From assembly GCA_905221605.1 (NCBI GenBank), contig CAJNDS010001580.1, positions 325,001 through 389,000 of the forward strand: 64,000 nucleotides of DNA. Direction: 5' to 3'. The notes beneath the pieces were generated by a model. The model was not told the DNA's origin, ran no database searches, and worked only from the letters and a program-made list of their open reading frames with translations. Positions 1 to 10,867 of the stretch are shown here, one piece after another (positions within the stretch are counted from its first letter, which is position 1; each line of letters begins with the position of its first letter). Source of the DNA: Symbiodinium natans. Its lineage: Eukaryota > Sar > Dinophyceae > Suessiales > Symbiodiniaceae. A program made the translations under genes and the position numbers.

Positions 1-270
1 TCAAACGACTCTTTTGCAGGCAGACATCTGAGATACTGCCTTATTAGCACAATTCGGGGAAATGCGGCCTGCATTCGACTGACAGGCCCAGAAGCCCAAT
101 ACCCCTTTTTAAGGGCATTTTCTTTACACACATTGGGGCATTTCCTAAACTGAAAAAGGGACACGTTTATACCCCAAATGAAATCGGATCACCCTTGATC
201 CCCCTTGAGATGAAAGAAGGTATTGAGCTCCTCCCGAACGTGAGAGCGTGAAGCGTCAACAGCGTGCATG

Positions 271-454
271 GGGATGTTCCCCCTTACAAGCAGTCCTTAA
301 ACAGGGGTTTAGGGTTTAGGGTTTAGGGTTTAGGGTTTGTAACAGGGCGCACTATGATCCCGATTAAGGATTATACCAACAGTCCTTTCTCGGGATAAGA
401 ATGGGGGGTACTATTGTCCCGATTAAGGAAGGTTAGTAGAAGGGGGAACATCCC
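271..454. mobile_element. MITE-like family 2, copy 1, with an internal TTTAGGG array
   Basis: Starts GGGATGTTCCCCCTTA and ends AAGGGGGAACATCCC, so the ends are inverted repeats. The inside (ATCCCGATTAAGGA, ACAGTCC, GGGGTACTAT) matches the copies at 10996 and 18904. A run of about five TTTAGGG units (about 304-338) sits inside this copy only, flanked by a short AACAGGG duplication, which makes the copy about 80 bp longer than its relatives. Confidence 0.75.
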
Positions 455-596
455 AACATACGAATTATAAGTCGATGAAAAAAACAGGCTAACACGGCAC
501 CAGCTGCTACTCCTAGTTCATCGTGGTTCTGCTCTCGTCTTCGATGAGTAGTGCTTCTTCTGGGTTTAGGTTTCGGGTTTAGGGTTAGGGTTTAGG

Positions 597-704
597 GCTA
601 CTACCACCACCACCACCACCACGACGACTACCACTACCACTACCACTACCACTACCACTACCACTACCACTACCACTACCACTACCAACACCACCACCAC
701 GACG

Positions 705-760
<56 letters not shown>

Positions 761-764
761 AACT
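597..764. repeat. CCA/CTA trinucleotide and hexanucleotide microsatellite
   Basis: Runs of CCA, then CCACTA hexamers, then CTA. Reading frames through it encode only serine/glycine low-complexity strings and are not genes. Confidence 0.95.
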
Positions 765-959
765 TCTTATTCTGAAAGACAACAGCATGCAGCATAGCCG
801 ACGGCAGCCGGGGTTGGAGATCTGCGTAGGGCAGCAGCAGCAGGAGCCCGTTTATTCAAACAGTAGACTAAAAACACCGTGGATCAGATGAAAAGGGATT
901 TTGTATGTGACCCTAAACCCTAAACCCTAAACCCTAAACCCTAAACCCTAATCAGTTAA

Positions 960-1068
960 ACTACGACTGCCAGGGGCGTTCACCTGGTTGCTCCAGATCC
1001 CTTCGCTGCAGCCGAACCCCGGCCACACAACAATGGAACAAGGCGCAAGGCCGTCGGCGCCCTATGGC
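960..1068 (-). CDS. Exon-like block, unrecognised
   Basis: On the minus strand an acceptor ATAG|GG opens a frame reading GADGLAPCSIVVWPGFGC and continuing to a CAG|GTGAAC donor. It lies downstream of the cyclin-like exons on the same strand, so it could be a later exon of that gene, but no junction can be verified. Arrays border both sides. Confidence 0.35.
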
Positions 1069-1618
1069 AGTCAGGGTTTAGGGTTTAGGGTTTAGGGGTT
1101 AGGGCTTAGGGTTTGGGGTTTAGGGTTTAGGGCTAGAGTTCCTCGCCCTGCCCTGCCATTTAGGGCATGTTCATACTCCTGAGCCCTGAGGCTCCCTACC
1201 TGCGAGAACGGCGCTGCGCAGGGTGATCAGAAACTCTTTACCCAAACCCCTGGGAGGATCCCAAAAAACACGTATCCTTTTTAGAGGGCACCATTTTGTG
1301 GGGGGGGGGGGGGGGGTGGTTCTGCTTCTGGATCCTCCCAAGGGTCTGTCTGGGTTATAAGTGCGGGTGGAAGGGCCGAAGGCCGAACCCAACGCAACAT
1401 TGCGGGGCTCCTTTGCGAAACAGTCCTAGGGTTTAGGGTTTATAGGGTAGAGGTTTAGGGTTTATAGGGTTTATAGGGTTTATAGGGTTTATAGGGGTTA
1501 TAGGGTTTTTAGGGTTTTTAGGGTTTAGGGTTACGGATGGGCACGGTCTAGTAAGTCTACTCGGAGTTCAACGCTGCACGCATCGCTGGGTGCTTGACAC
1601 GCAGTTCCAGCAATCTCT

Positions 1619-1829
1619 CCTGGGTAGCCCAGAAATCATATGTTAATCAAGGCACCCTTTTTGGGGTTGGTTACTTCATAAACCCTAAACCCTAAACCCT
1701 AAACCCTAAACCCTAAACCCTAAACCCTAAACCCTAAACCCTAAACCCTAAACCCTAAACCCTAAACCCTAAACCCTAAACCCTAAACCCTGAACCAAAA
1801 ACAAAGAGGGTACCAATGGGCTACCAAGT
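1619..1829. mobile_element. MITE-like family 4, copy 1, split by a CCCTAAA array
   Basis: Left end CTGGGTAGCCCAG and right end GGGTACCAATGGGCTACC are inverted repeats shared with copies at 17092, 28542 and 33318. In those copies the middle is a short spacer (GTTTCTTTACAAGGGAACC in the 33 kb copy); here the spacer is replaced by about 16 CCCTAAA units at 1681-1790. Confidence 0.7.
1681..1790. repeat. Pure CCCTAAA array
   Basis: About 16 near-perfect head-to-tail units, inside a MITE-like element. It is an interstitial telomere-like array, not a chromosome end, because unique sequence continues on both sides. Confidence 0.95.
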
Positions 1830-1839
1830 CTCAACACCC

Positions 1840-3640
1840 CGGCGGGTGGCCTCTTTTAGTTCGCGCCTGCTGGCCGCCGTCGCCGCCTCAACGAGCGGCA
1901 GTGCCTCAACGAGCGGGAACCAGGACAGGCCATTTTAGGGTTTAGGGTTTAGGGTTTAGGGTTTAGGATATTCAACCCCATAAAGAGCCTGTCTAACGGG
2001 TTGTAGGGCATAAATTACCGGTCCTGGAAGGAAGATGCTTCGACATTGCAAGGCAGGGAGAGCTGTTGCAATGCGGAGGTCCAGTAGGCGACCGGGACCT
2101 CGTCCGGGCGAAGGGTTTAGGGTTTAGGGTTTAGGGTTTAGGGTTTAGGGTTTAGGGTTTAGGGTTTAGGGTTTAGGGTTTAGGGTTTAGGGAAACACCC
2201 ACCTCGTCCGGGCGAAGGGAGTGCAGTGAGAGCAACTGCCCCCGCGCCAGGTGAAGACAGAACATGCCAAGGGCGAACTCCTTACTTCTCCAACAACCAA
2301 GGGGACAAAAAGCTTAAACTTTAATATTCCTACTAAATAAGGAGGTTAAACTTTAATATTCCTACTAAATAAGGAGGAAACCCTCATAAAGTTTAAAGTT
2401 CAACTATGAGCGAAGTAAGACTCCTGAGGCGAGTTCTCGGAAGCCGACTCCACGAAGAGCAGCAGGCGGGCGAAGAACATGGACTTCTGCTTGACCCAGG
2501 CGATTTGGGGCTCATACTGCTGCGAAGTCATGGCCCCCAAGCGCGTGCAGTAGATGTTTAGGAACTGCTGCTGCAGCCTAGCTCATGTTGTGGGAGAGTC
2601 GTATTAAGACATGATAAGCTTCTACTCCTGTTGAGTTTAAGTACCCTTCATGGTTGGGATAGGAATAGAAATCTAAGCTTCTACTCCTTGTTGAGTTTAA
2701 GTACCCTTGAAAAATGCAAAATGTTACCCCACGATTTCTACTCATTTTTGAGTTCAAGTACCCTTAGAAAATAGGTAACATGTTACCCCATCCTTATTGA
2801 GTTCAAGTACCCTTAAACATTGATGAAACCCTAAACCCTAAACCCTAAACCCTACACCCTAAACCCTAAACCCAACTATGACCAAGCGGCGGCTCCTGGA
2901 CCTGCCATTGCACAGACTGCAGGATGTCGACCTCATGCTGCCCTTAGCTGCTGAGTTCATATAAGCCCCCCCCTAAAAGGTGGGTTTAGGGTTTAGGGTT
3001 TAGGGTTTAGGGTTTAGGGTTTAGGGTTTAGGGTTTAGGGTTTAGGGTTTAGGGTGTAGGGTGTAGGGTTTAGGGGGGGATTATGGTATCCCAAAAAGTG
3101 TAAAGTGTACTCGCTCAGCTACTGAGTGTCGGAGCATCGTCTCCGAAAACTCCATCCACTTGCCTTGGATCGGCAGCACCTGCTTGGCCATGCTGAGCCA
3201 CATGTTGAAGGAACCTTTCGGCTCCGCCACATTCCCATGGAACTTCTTGACCAATCGGAGCACTGCGACGCAGGTTAGTGGAAGCATCTGGGTGCCCTTC
3301 GTGACGTCCTCCGCGCCCAAGGAAGCCAAGTAGGAGTCGAGCAAAGACACGGCGCAGGACCAGCCATCCTGGTTCATCTGGCTCCGGGCCGCCAGGTTCA
3401 TCATGCCATGGAGGACCTGCTCACGCTGCCCGCCCAGGACGTCCGCCTGCGGCCCTCGCCCCCTCACCTGTTCCTCCCAGAGCATGAGCTCCTTAAGGTG
3501 GTCATGAGAGGCTCCTTGGAGGAAGAGCATGTCTTCGTAGTCCTTCAATCCCTTCGGCTCTTCTCCGCAGACTCCATGCTGCGGTGGGCTTTGCCACATC
3601 TTCGCCTTGAGTGTTTTGCTTTGCTGTATGTACACCAGGT
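1840..3640 (-). CDS. Cyclin-like protein gene with repeat-derived introns
   Basis: Minus strand, at least five exons. Exon 1 is 3113 to about 3635 (start uncertain) and carries a cyclin-box-like segment: an LLDSYLA motif about residue 98 and LPLTCVAVLRLVKKF about residue 118. Exon 2 (about 2874-2942) continues with QHEVDILQSVQWQVQEPP, like the second cyclin helix pair. Exon 3 (2424-2577) contains YEPQIAWVKQKSMFFARLLL, exon 4 (2203-2280) LGMFCLHLARGQLLSLHSL and exon 5 (2024-2098) VPVAYWTSALQQLSLPC. A possible sixth exon lies at about 1845-1930. Introns: 2943-3112 (GA-AG, array), 2281-2423 (GA-AG, two 30-bp repeats), 2099-2202 (GT-AG, array); the frame is kept across all three. The exon 2/3 junction is unresolved. 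Cyclins bind and activate cyclin-dependent kinases; which class this is cannot be told. The cyclin call rests on motif spacing read by eye. Confidence 0.55.
2099..2202 (-). other. Intron made of a TTTAGGG array with 19-bp target duplication
   Basis: The 19 bases ACCTCGTCCGGGCGAAGGG occur at 2097-2115 and again, identical, at 2201-2219, on either side of about 12 TTTAGGG units. On the minus strand the first copy supplies CGAG|GTGGGTG (donor) and the second CGAG|GTCCCGG (acceptor). Removing 104 nt joins LRPDE to VPVAYW in frame. Confidence 0.85.
2291..2392. repeat. Direct repeat of about 30 bp, two copies
   Basis: TAAACTTTAATATTCCTACT followed by AAATAAGGAGG occurs twice in tandem inside the intron between cyclin-like exons 3 and 4. 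Confidence 0.85.
2595..2822. repeat. Four degenerate tandem copies of a CTTCTACTCC...AAGTACCCTT unit
   Basis: The core TTGAGTTTAAGTACCCTT (or TTGAGTTCAAGTACCCTT) recurs four times at irregular spacing of about 50-65 bp, between cyclin-like exons 2 and 3. It is probably a degenerate mobile or satellite unit within an intron. Confidence 0.8.
2989..3078. repeat. TTTAGGG array inside cyclin-like intron 1
   Basis: About 13 units, the last ones mutated to GTGTAGGG. Flanked by imperfect copies of CTCAGYAGCTRAG (2943-2956 and 3113-3126), a candidate insertion duplication. Confidence 0.85.
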
Positions 3641-4010
3641 ACCCTTCAGCTCAGGAGCACACAGGAAGAGCGCAGCCACCAAAATCAACACCCTAAACCC
3701 TAAACCCTAAAGCCGAAAGCCTAAAGCCTAAACCCTAAACCAGAACCCCGCTCCCCTGGTGGATGGATGTGGCACTCGCCGGCTTGCTAGTAGCATGCTA
3801 CTTAGGGGGTGCCACTGCTTGTGGAACTTGGAGGGCTTATAGATGTTTCAGGCAACCCCCTGAACCCTAAACCCTAAACCCCAAACCCTAAACCCTAAAC
3901 CCTAAACCCTAAAACCTGGCTTAAGATTTAGTAAGGTGGTGGGGATGATTCCGAGTTTGGGGATGATCCCGGAACTCCATTCCCAACTGCGAAGCCATAC
4001 CCTGAGGCCT

Positions 4011-4164
4011 ACTTGAAGGTTCATGGGACTTACTAAGCACTTATAACTGTACATATAACCCTACTTATAATACCCCTAAAGGGCCTTGTAGGGGTTATCC
4101 CAATTTCCAAGTAGGGTTCTAAGCCCAGTTATAAGTGGTTATACCGTCCCATGAACCTCCAAGT
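4011..4164. mobile_element. MITE-like family 3, copy 1
   Basis: Ends ACTTGAAGGTTCATGGGACT and, inverted, CCCATGAACCTCCAAGT. The inside carries TATAACTGTAC and TATAACCC blocks shared with copies at 20328, 31010 and 32762. It could fold into a long hairpin. No coding capacity. Confidence 0.8.
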
Positions 4165-4310
4165 ACGCCCTAGAGCATATATCTCAAACTGCACTACGCA
4201 CAGCCTTGGCCTGTGTTCCCCTTTCCTTGGGGCTACGGCAACAACTCTTCATGGTCCGCGTAACCCTAAACCCTAAACCCTAAACCCCTAAACCTTAAAC
4301 CCTCACCCCG

Positions 4311-4406
4311 ATACGCCCCGAGAGAAGCAGCTCGCGTAGCCTGCCGCTAGTGGCCGTCCACTCGTTCTTGATGATGCACAGGTGGCACTCATTGTCTCCC
4401 CGAAGG
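4311..4406 (-). CDS. Exon-like block with GDNECHLCIIKNEW
   Basis: Minus-strand frame reads GDNECHLCIIKNEWTATSG followed by RLRELLLSG without a stop, between two arrays. It looks protein-like, with a C-H-x-x-C cluster, but I do not recognise the family. Confidence 0.45.
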
Positions 4407-5447
4407 CCTTAGATTTGGGTTTAGGGTTTGGGGTTTGGAGTTTGGGGTTTGGGGTTTAGGGTTTAGGGTTTAGGGTTTAGGGTTCAGGATGTAGGGTTTA
4501 GCCCTCTATACTGCCCCCCCGGCCCATAGGTTTCCCCCCCATAATGGGGATCATTGAGCCTAACTAAGGTTATTTAAGGAGTGGAAGCCCATGATTTTTG
4601 GCTCACGTGGTGAGTCTAGGATTTTGAGTGGTTCTATAACTTAGGGTCCCAATTTTCGGGTCCCTCCGAAAGAGTAGGGCACCCTGGCAACATACAGAAC
4701 CCCCCCCCCCCCAAGGGAACCGAAATTTAGAGAACTCGTTACCACTTGGGTTTAGGGTTTAGGGTTTAGGGTTTAGGGTTTAGGGTTTAGGGCTTCGGGT
4801 GTGGGGAGAATCTCGAGGGTTGAGGGAGGAGGGGTCAAGGTAAAGGCCCTAATAAAGCCCCAAAAACGGTTGCATGGTGGCTTAATTGGGTAATGCCAGG
4901 GCCTTAATATGAGAATCAGACGGTCTCACTACTGATATATACCCCCCCCCCCCCCCCTTGAAAAAAAAAACTTCCTTATACGGGAAACATCGGAATTGTT
5001 CTCCTGTATTTTGCTGGGGTTCTTAATCAAATAGTAGTAGAGCCCCAACCCTAAACCCCTAAACCCTAAACCCTAATCCCCAAACCCTAAAAAAGAAAGG
5101 TTTAGGGGACACCCTAAACCGCATGCGGCGGCCGTCAGAAAAACCGAAGGCCCACCACTTGCTGCAACCCCAGGCGGCGGGAAGAGGAGGCGATGGAGTA
5201 CCTGTAGGTTTAGGGTTTAGGGTTTTAGGGTTTTAGGGTTTTAGGGTTTAGGGTTTAGGGCTTAGGGGTTTAGCGTTTTAGGGTTTTAGGGCTTCAGTGT
5301 TTTCGTGTTTTAGGGTTTTAGGGTTTGGCGTTTGAGGCTTAAACCCCCCCGAGGCTGAACATCTCTCTCCCCCAGAAGCTTTGCATGGCATGGTCCTTGG
5401 GCCGCCAAACCCGAAACACCGTAACCTACCTTTGGAGTAGACCCTGG

Positions 5448-5545
5448 AAAAAAAGTATATACTTTTTAGGTATAAGTAGCTATAATAGGAACCCAGAACC
5501 AAAAAAAGTATTAAAGTACAGTACTCCAAAACCCAGGTAAGACCT
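5448..5545. mobile_element. MITE-like family 11, copy 1
   Basis: TATAAGTAGCTATAATAGGA, ACCCAGAACCAAAAAAAG and GTATTAAAGTACAGTAC recur almost unchanged at 11548-11622. AT-rich, non-coding. Confidence 0.7.
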
Positions 5546-6330
5546 GGTTGCTGAGGACCCTGAGACAAAAAAGGCGCAGCGCTGCCTCCGCCATGTATCC
5601 TGCTGTGGCATTCCATTTCCATATCCATTTCCATTTAGGGTTTAGGGTTTAGGGTTTAGGGTTTAGGGTCTAGGGTCTAGGGTTTAGGGTTTAGGGTTCT
5701 GTGTACCCCCCATATATTAGGGAATTAAGTTGCCTAGGATGGCCCCTAAAACCCTCTGAACAAATATTCCTGAATATGATGCTCTTAAACCCAAATAAGG
5801 GAAAATATAAAATGTCCCAAGGGCCTACCTAGTTGCTTTTGCTCTTTGCCACTCTCTCTTGCTTCCCTCTCCCTCCCCGCGCCGCTCCCAGGGTGGGTCT
5901 CCCGAGACCAGAAGCAGGCTATGGGGATGTCAGGATTTAGGGTTTAGGGTTTAGGGTTTAGGGTTTAGGGTTTAGGGTTTAGGGTTTAGGGTTTAGGGTC
6001 TAGGATTTAAGGTTTGGGAGGTTTATGGGTTTAGGGTTTAGGCTGTTTAGGGGGTTCAGGGTTATGCGGGCTCTTGGGGGGCATCATCAAGGCCTGAGTC
6101 TTACCTAAAACCTCAAGCCCCCGAAGTGTGAAACTTTTCAGAAGCTAAAATATGAAACTCCTCGAAACTTCCCCCGGGCCTGAACCCTCAATACTTTCAA
6201 TAACCCATAACCGTAAACCCTGAACCCTAAACCCTAAACCCACCCATAACCCTAAACCCTAAACCCTAAACCCTAAACCCTAAACCCTAAACCCTAAACC
6301 CTAAACCCTAAACCCCAACCAACGGTCAGC

Positions 6331-6427
6331 CATGCCGCAAGCGAGGCTTGATGTCTGGCACGTAGTCGAGCAAGTTGCCAATGCTGACCTCCCGAAACGA
6401 CAAGGGTGACAGGGGATACCCGCGTTT
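6331..6427 (-). CDS. Exon-like block with GYPLSPLSFREVSIGN
   Basis: Minus strand: acceptor CCAG|AAACGC, frame GYPLSPLSFREVSIGNLL continuing as DYVPDIKPRLRH to a CATG|GCTGAC donor. Arrays on both sides. It resembles a leucine-rich-repeat register but one block is not enough to call it. Unrecognised. Confidence 0.5.
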
Positions 6428-7597
6428 CTGGGTTTGGGGTTTAGGGTTTAGGGTTTAGGGTTTCGGGTTCAGGGTTTTGGGGATTCGGGGACTAGGGTTA
6501 TAGGGCTTAGGGTTTAGAGTCTCAATAGTATGTTCACTACATGGCACCCCAGCAGGTAATCGCCGCCCCAAGTCGAACGCGAAGGGCCCAAAACCCCTAA
6601 AGCCCTAAGACACGAAACCCAAGCTCGCAAACCCTGAAGCATCCTCAAGCCCCCTAAGCCCTAAGCCCTAAACCGCCCTCCGCCCTAAGCCCTCAACCCT
6701 AGACCCTAACACCGGGCCACCAAGCCTTGAATGGCTCCCCCAAAACCCCCAGAAGCCTGCACCCAAACCCCAAGCCCCAAACCCTACACCCTAAACCCGG
6801 CCCTCCCTAAACCCTACACCCCAAACCCTAAACCCTAAACCCTAAACCCTAAACCCTATAAACCCTAAACCCTAAACCCGAAACCCTAAACCCTAAACCC
6901 TAGCCCTAAACCCTACACCCCAAAGTGCCTGGCAGCTGGGGAACTTCTGGAGAAGCTCAGCATAGGTGTAGCCTTGTTGGCTTCAGTGCTAGGGGCGGGG
7001 AAGAAAGCGAAGGGCTTCCAGGGGTAGCTTCCCAACCCTAAACCCTAAACCCTAAACCCTGAACCCTAAACCTTAAGCCCCCAAACCCTTATTCCAGGTT
7101 GACCCTTCAATGCCTCTGAAGATGTATTCCTAAAACCCCCCTCGTAAAGGCCCGCGCGGTATGTCTCAAAGAAAAAACTTGCCCTGAACCCCCTAGACCC
7201 TTAAACCCTTAAACTAACCCAAAACCCTGACAAACCTGAGCCTTACACCCCTGAACCCTGCAACCCTAGACACTCAACCCTACACCCCTAAACCCTAAAC
7301 CCTAAACCCTAAACCCTAAAACAACCTACCTAAGACTTAGACGGGAGCCCCGAAAATCCTCGATACCCTATATGTAGCTCTACCCTGAATGCCCTGTGAC
7401 GAGATTTCCGCACACTTTTGAAGGGGGCTGAAAGAAACGGTTGGCGGAAGGGGTGCCGTCAGACCGTTTCTGGTTGAGGTTATTTGAGAAATGTTGGGTA
7501 TTCAGGGTTAGGCTTTTAGGGGGTTTACTCTAGAATCTCCCGTGTCGTACCGTTTTTGTTTGGCACAGTGTGCTGAGCATGCTGCCATTCCTCACAG

Positions 7598-7657
7598 GAA
7601 CGCTATAGATAGCCTCAAGAGGATGTATGATCTACATACAAAGGCGGCCGTCTTCAG
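7598..7657 (+). CDS. 60-bp exon, unrecognised
   Basis: Plus strand: CACAG|GAACGC acceptor and TTCAG|GTGACG donor enclose exactly 60 bp reading NAIDSLKRMYDLHTKAAVF. Both junctions are good and the length keeps the frame. Protein family not recognised. Confidence 0.55.
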
Positions 7658-7985
7658 GTGACGCAAGTTAAGAGACCCCAACACCCACGTTATTTCAGGA
7701 TATTAGTAGCACCTTCTAGGATTCCTGTGCAGCCTGCAAAATAGTTGGCTTTGGGGCTCTGCAGGTAGGGGTTTAACCCCAAACCCTAAACTTAAAACCC
7801 AACACCTACAATACCTACAATCATTAAACCCTAAACCCTAAACCCTAAACCCTAAAACCCTACCCCATTCTCCTCGGCGGATCCCCCGACTGAGCATCAG
7901 GCTCTCGTTGGTGAATGCCTTCCGAGATTTCGGTGCTGCTTTCAGAAAGCCCCTCCCTCCTCTGTTTGGGGCTCCTAGGTGTTGG

Positions 7986-8088
7986 GTTTAGGGTTTAGGG
8001 TTTAGGGTTTAGGGTTAGGGTTTAGGGTTTAGGGTTTAGGGTTTAGGGTTTAGGGTTTAGGGTTTAGGGTTTAGGGTTTAGGGCCAGG
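7986..8088. repeat. TTTAGGG array
   Basis: About 14 units with one hexamer slip (GTTAGGG). Confidence 0.95.
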
Positions 8089-8501
8089 GTTTAGGGCTTG
8101 GGGCTTAGGAGTCCTGAACCCTAAGCCCTAAACCCTAAACGACGCATTGATGACAGCAGCGGCACAGCGGCAAAGATGGATTTGAAGAGCACCCGGGATT
8201 TGGAGAGCGACGCCTACCCCTAAACCCTAAACCCTAAACCCTAAACCCTAAACCCTAAACCCTAAACCCTAAACCCTAAACCCTGCAACTCAAACCCCTA
8301 AACCATCAGTACGATGCCCAAGGCCTGCCACCCCTTCTCATTTGGGCTCAAGGGCCTCATGCGCGCTGAAGTCACAACCCTGGGACCCCCAAACCCCAAA
8401 CCCAAACCCTAAACCCGAAAACCCTAAACCCTAAACACCCTAAACACTAAACCCTAAACCCTAAACCCCAAACCCCAAACCTCACGCCCCATGCAGTGTG
8501 C

Positions 8502-8561
8502 CTGGTAAGTCTCCTTACCCTCCTTGGAGCACAGGAGCTGCAACTCCTCCTGCGCAGCCAA
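8502..8561 (-). CDS. Exon-like block with AAQEELQLLCSKEGK
   Basis: Minus-strand frame AAQEELQLLCSKEGKETYQ ending at TACCAG|GCACAC, a GC-type donor. Amphipathic helix character. Family unknown. Confidence 0.5.
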
Positions 8562-8753
8562 GAGGGTTTAGGGTTCTTAAAACTGAACCCTAAACCCTAA
8601 ACCCTAAACCCCAAACCCTAGAAACCCTAAACCCCTTAAAACCCTAACCTAAGCAGGACCTAGGTGGGAAAGGGCGTGTGTGTGTGAGAGGTGCTGTGAA
8701 TTCTTGCAACCTCGGCCAGGCGTTCTTCAGGTCGCCTATATCAGGTGGTCGCT

Positions 8754-8828
8754 TGGGGTTTTGGGGTTTTGGGGTTTTGGGGTTTTGGGGTTTTGGGGTT
8801 TTGGGGTTTTGGGGTTTTGGGGTTTTGG
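8754..8828. repeat. TTTTGGGG octamer array
   Basis: About nine perfect units of GGGGTTTT, bordered by ordinary sequence on the left and a CCCTAAA run about 50 bp to the right. Confidence 0.95.
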
Positions 8829-9336
8829 GCCTTTCGGGGTATGGTTAGGCATACGAGCTCAGTCTGCACAACTCTGTAACCCTAAACCCTAATCCCTAAA
8901 CCCTTCTATGACCTCAGCTTCTCCGGCAGTCCGGCAATCTCAGAATTGGGATTTAGGGCTTGAGGGAAGCATCAACCTTACACCTTGAACCTTGAAAAGG
9001 TTCAGATCAGGAGCATCGTTCGTACACAGAGGTTGTACCGAACCCCCCTTCCCGGCCCTGAAGCTCTACACGTGGGTTTAGGGTTTAGGGTTTAGGGTTT
9101 ATGGTTTAGGGTTTAGGGTTTCAGGGTTTCCAGCTTTTTCCGAAGCTTAAACTTGTGAGGGGCGTGGGGTCTCTTCAACTGGCGCAAAACAAGGCAGCTT
9201 TGTGCCCCGCTTGCCGTTGCCTGATGGTCTTCGCGACACTTCGCGAGCCAGATTCCTTCCGGGAGCCTCTCGGCCCCTTTTGCTTTCACAAAGCCCTTCA
9301 TGGTGTGAACCCGAACTTCACGTATATGGAAACCCT

Positions 9337-9425
9337 AAACCCTAAACCCTAAACCCTAAACCCTAAACCCTAAACCCTAAACCCTAAACCCTAAACCCTA
9401 AACCCTAAACCCTAAACCCTAAACC
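9337..9425. repeat. CCCTAAA array
   Basis: About 13 perfect units followed by diverged ones to 9480. Confidence 0.95.
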
Positions 9426-9975
9426 CAAACCCTAAACCCTAAACCCTAAACCCGAAACCCTGAACCCTGAACCCTAAACCCCGTGGAGCCAAACCCAGAT
9501 CCTCTCATCAGAAGTGCCCCAAAACCCCAACCGGCCGACCCAGGCTTGGTCCGGGTTGGTCTTACCAGTATTTCCTAAAGTCGGGGTCGGGGTATCGCTT
9601 CTGGTCCCACAAAATTTCCTAAAACCTCCCAGAGGCACTGCAAGACCAGAAACCCTGTTCCTCGGAACGCCCCAGATGACACCCTAAACCCTAAACCCTC
9701 TAAAAGGAGATCATCCTAAGGGGGGATTTTGCTGCCTATGCGCGCCTTGGGTGTATGCGCAGGGAGGTCGAGGGGCGTAGGTTTTCAGGCGTTCAAGTCT
9801 TAGGTTCTCGGCCTCAACCTTGAAATAAAAGGGGTTCAATGGGTTCGGGTTTTAGAGGTCTTTGCTTTTTGTAGGAGTTGAGGGTTTGATTGAACCCTAA
9901 ACCCTAAACCCTAAACCCTAAACCCTTATGGGTCTAGTACTTCAGGGCTTTAGAGTAGGCCCCCTGTGGTTCAAA

Positions 9976-10034
9976 ATGGCAGCAGATCTTTGGCTGCGCT
10001 GGTGCACACCTCTTTCAAGGCCGCATGGACTGCC
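9976..10034 (-). CDS. Exon-like block with AVHAALKEVCTSAAK
   Basis: Minus-strand frame AVHAALKEVCTSAAKDLLPF, directly against a 12-unit array (10034-10121). The other edge of the array carries a diverged copy of GGCCGCATGGACTGCC, a possible old insertion duplication. Unrecognised. Confidence 0.45.
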
Positions 10035-10601
10035 CTAAACCCTAAACCCTAAACCCTAAACCCTAAACCCTAAACCCTAAACCCTAAACCCTAAACCCTA
10101 AACCCTAAACCCTAAACCCTACGGGCGTATGGCTGCAGGCTTAGGGTCTGGGATTATGGGTTACCGAAGGTTCAGTGATGATGAGCTTCTTCCTGACGGC
10201 TTTAGAGTTCTCGCAGTTGGTTTAGGGTTTAGGGTTTAGGGTTTGGGGTTTAGGGTTTAGGGTTTAGGGTTTAGGGTTTGGACTACTCTTTGCTGAAGAA
10301 CCCCCCAAAATCAAGAAGACAACAGACGAGAGAATGCTCCCTAGATTGCCCCTGAACCCTGAACCGTATACCTGCATTTAGGGTTTAGGGTTTAGGGTCT
10401 AGGGTTTAGGGTTTAGGGGATCCCAGAGGCATTGGCTCCGACGCGGGGACTGGTGTTTGGGGGGTTGAGGGATTTGGGAACTGCTGAGAATATGCTGTTG
10501 CTTCGGGTTTAGGGTTGCCCCTAACCCGAAACCCTAAACCTCAACCCTAAACCCTAAATCCTAGACACGAAAAGCTGGCGGGTCTTTCGGCCTCTGTGCT
10601 T

Positions 10602-10689
10602 ACATGAGCTCCGACCCGCGAAATGGGAGGTCTCCGAAGTTCAAAGCGGTCCCTTTTTCGGTGTCCTCTGTCGGAGAATCTACTACATC
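10602..10689 (-). CDS. Exon-like block with DVVDSPTEDTEKGT
   Basis: Minus strand, acceptor CCTAG|ATG, frame DVVDSPTEDTEKGTALNFG and on to ELM. No family recognised. Confidence 0.4.
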
Positions 10690-10867
10690 TAGGTTAAGGG
10701 TTTCGGGTTCAGGGTTTTGGGGTATGAAGGGGGCACCCGAACGTCTGGAAACTCCCACATGTGCACAAGGAGCATCCCATTCGGACGCCCCTGCTGGGTG
10801 CAAAAGGCCGTGCTGCAAACACGCAACTCTCGCACTCCCACCCCCGCCTAAGCCCCCTCAAGACAAC

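Noticed and set aside
1-340. Chromosome end (true telomere) at the left edge
   Set aside because: Arrays are short, interspersed, in both orientations and continue for 38 kb; no terminal uninterrupted array is present.
585-788. Serine/glycine-rich 67-residue frame
   Set aside because: Translation of a trinucleotide microsatellite.
3408-3710. Plus-strand 100-residue frame
   Set aside because: Antisense to cyclin-like exon 1, whose minus-strand reading has motif and splice support.
8754-8828. Ciliate contamination suggested by the TTTTGGGG repeat
   Set aside because: It is a single internal run among TTTAGGG arrays with continuous flanks.
8680-8892. Frame with GFGVLGFWGF repeats
   Set aside because: Translation of the TTTTGGGG octamer array.
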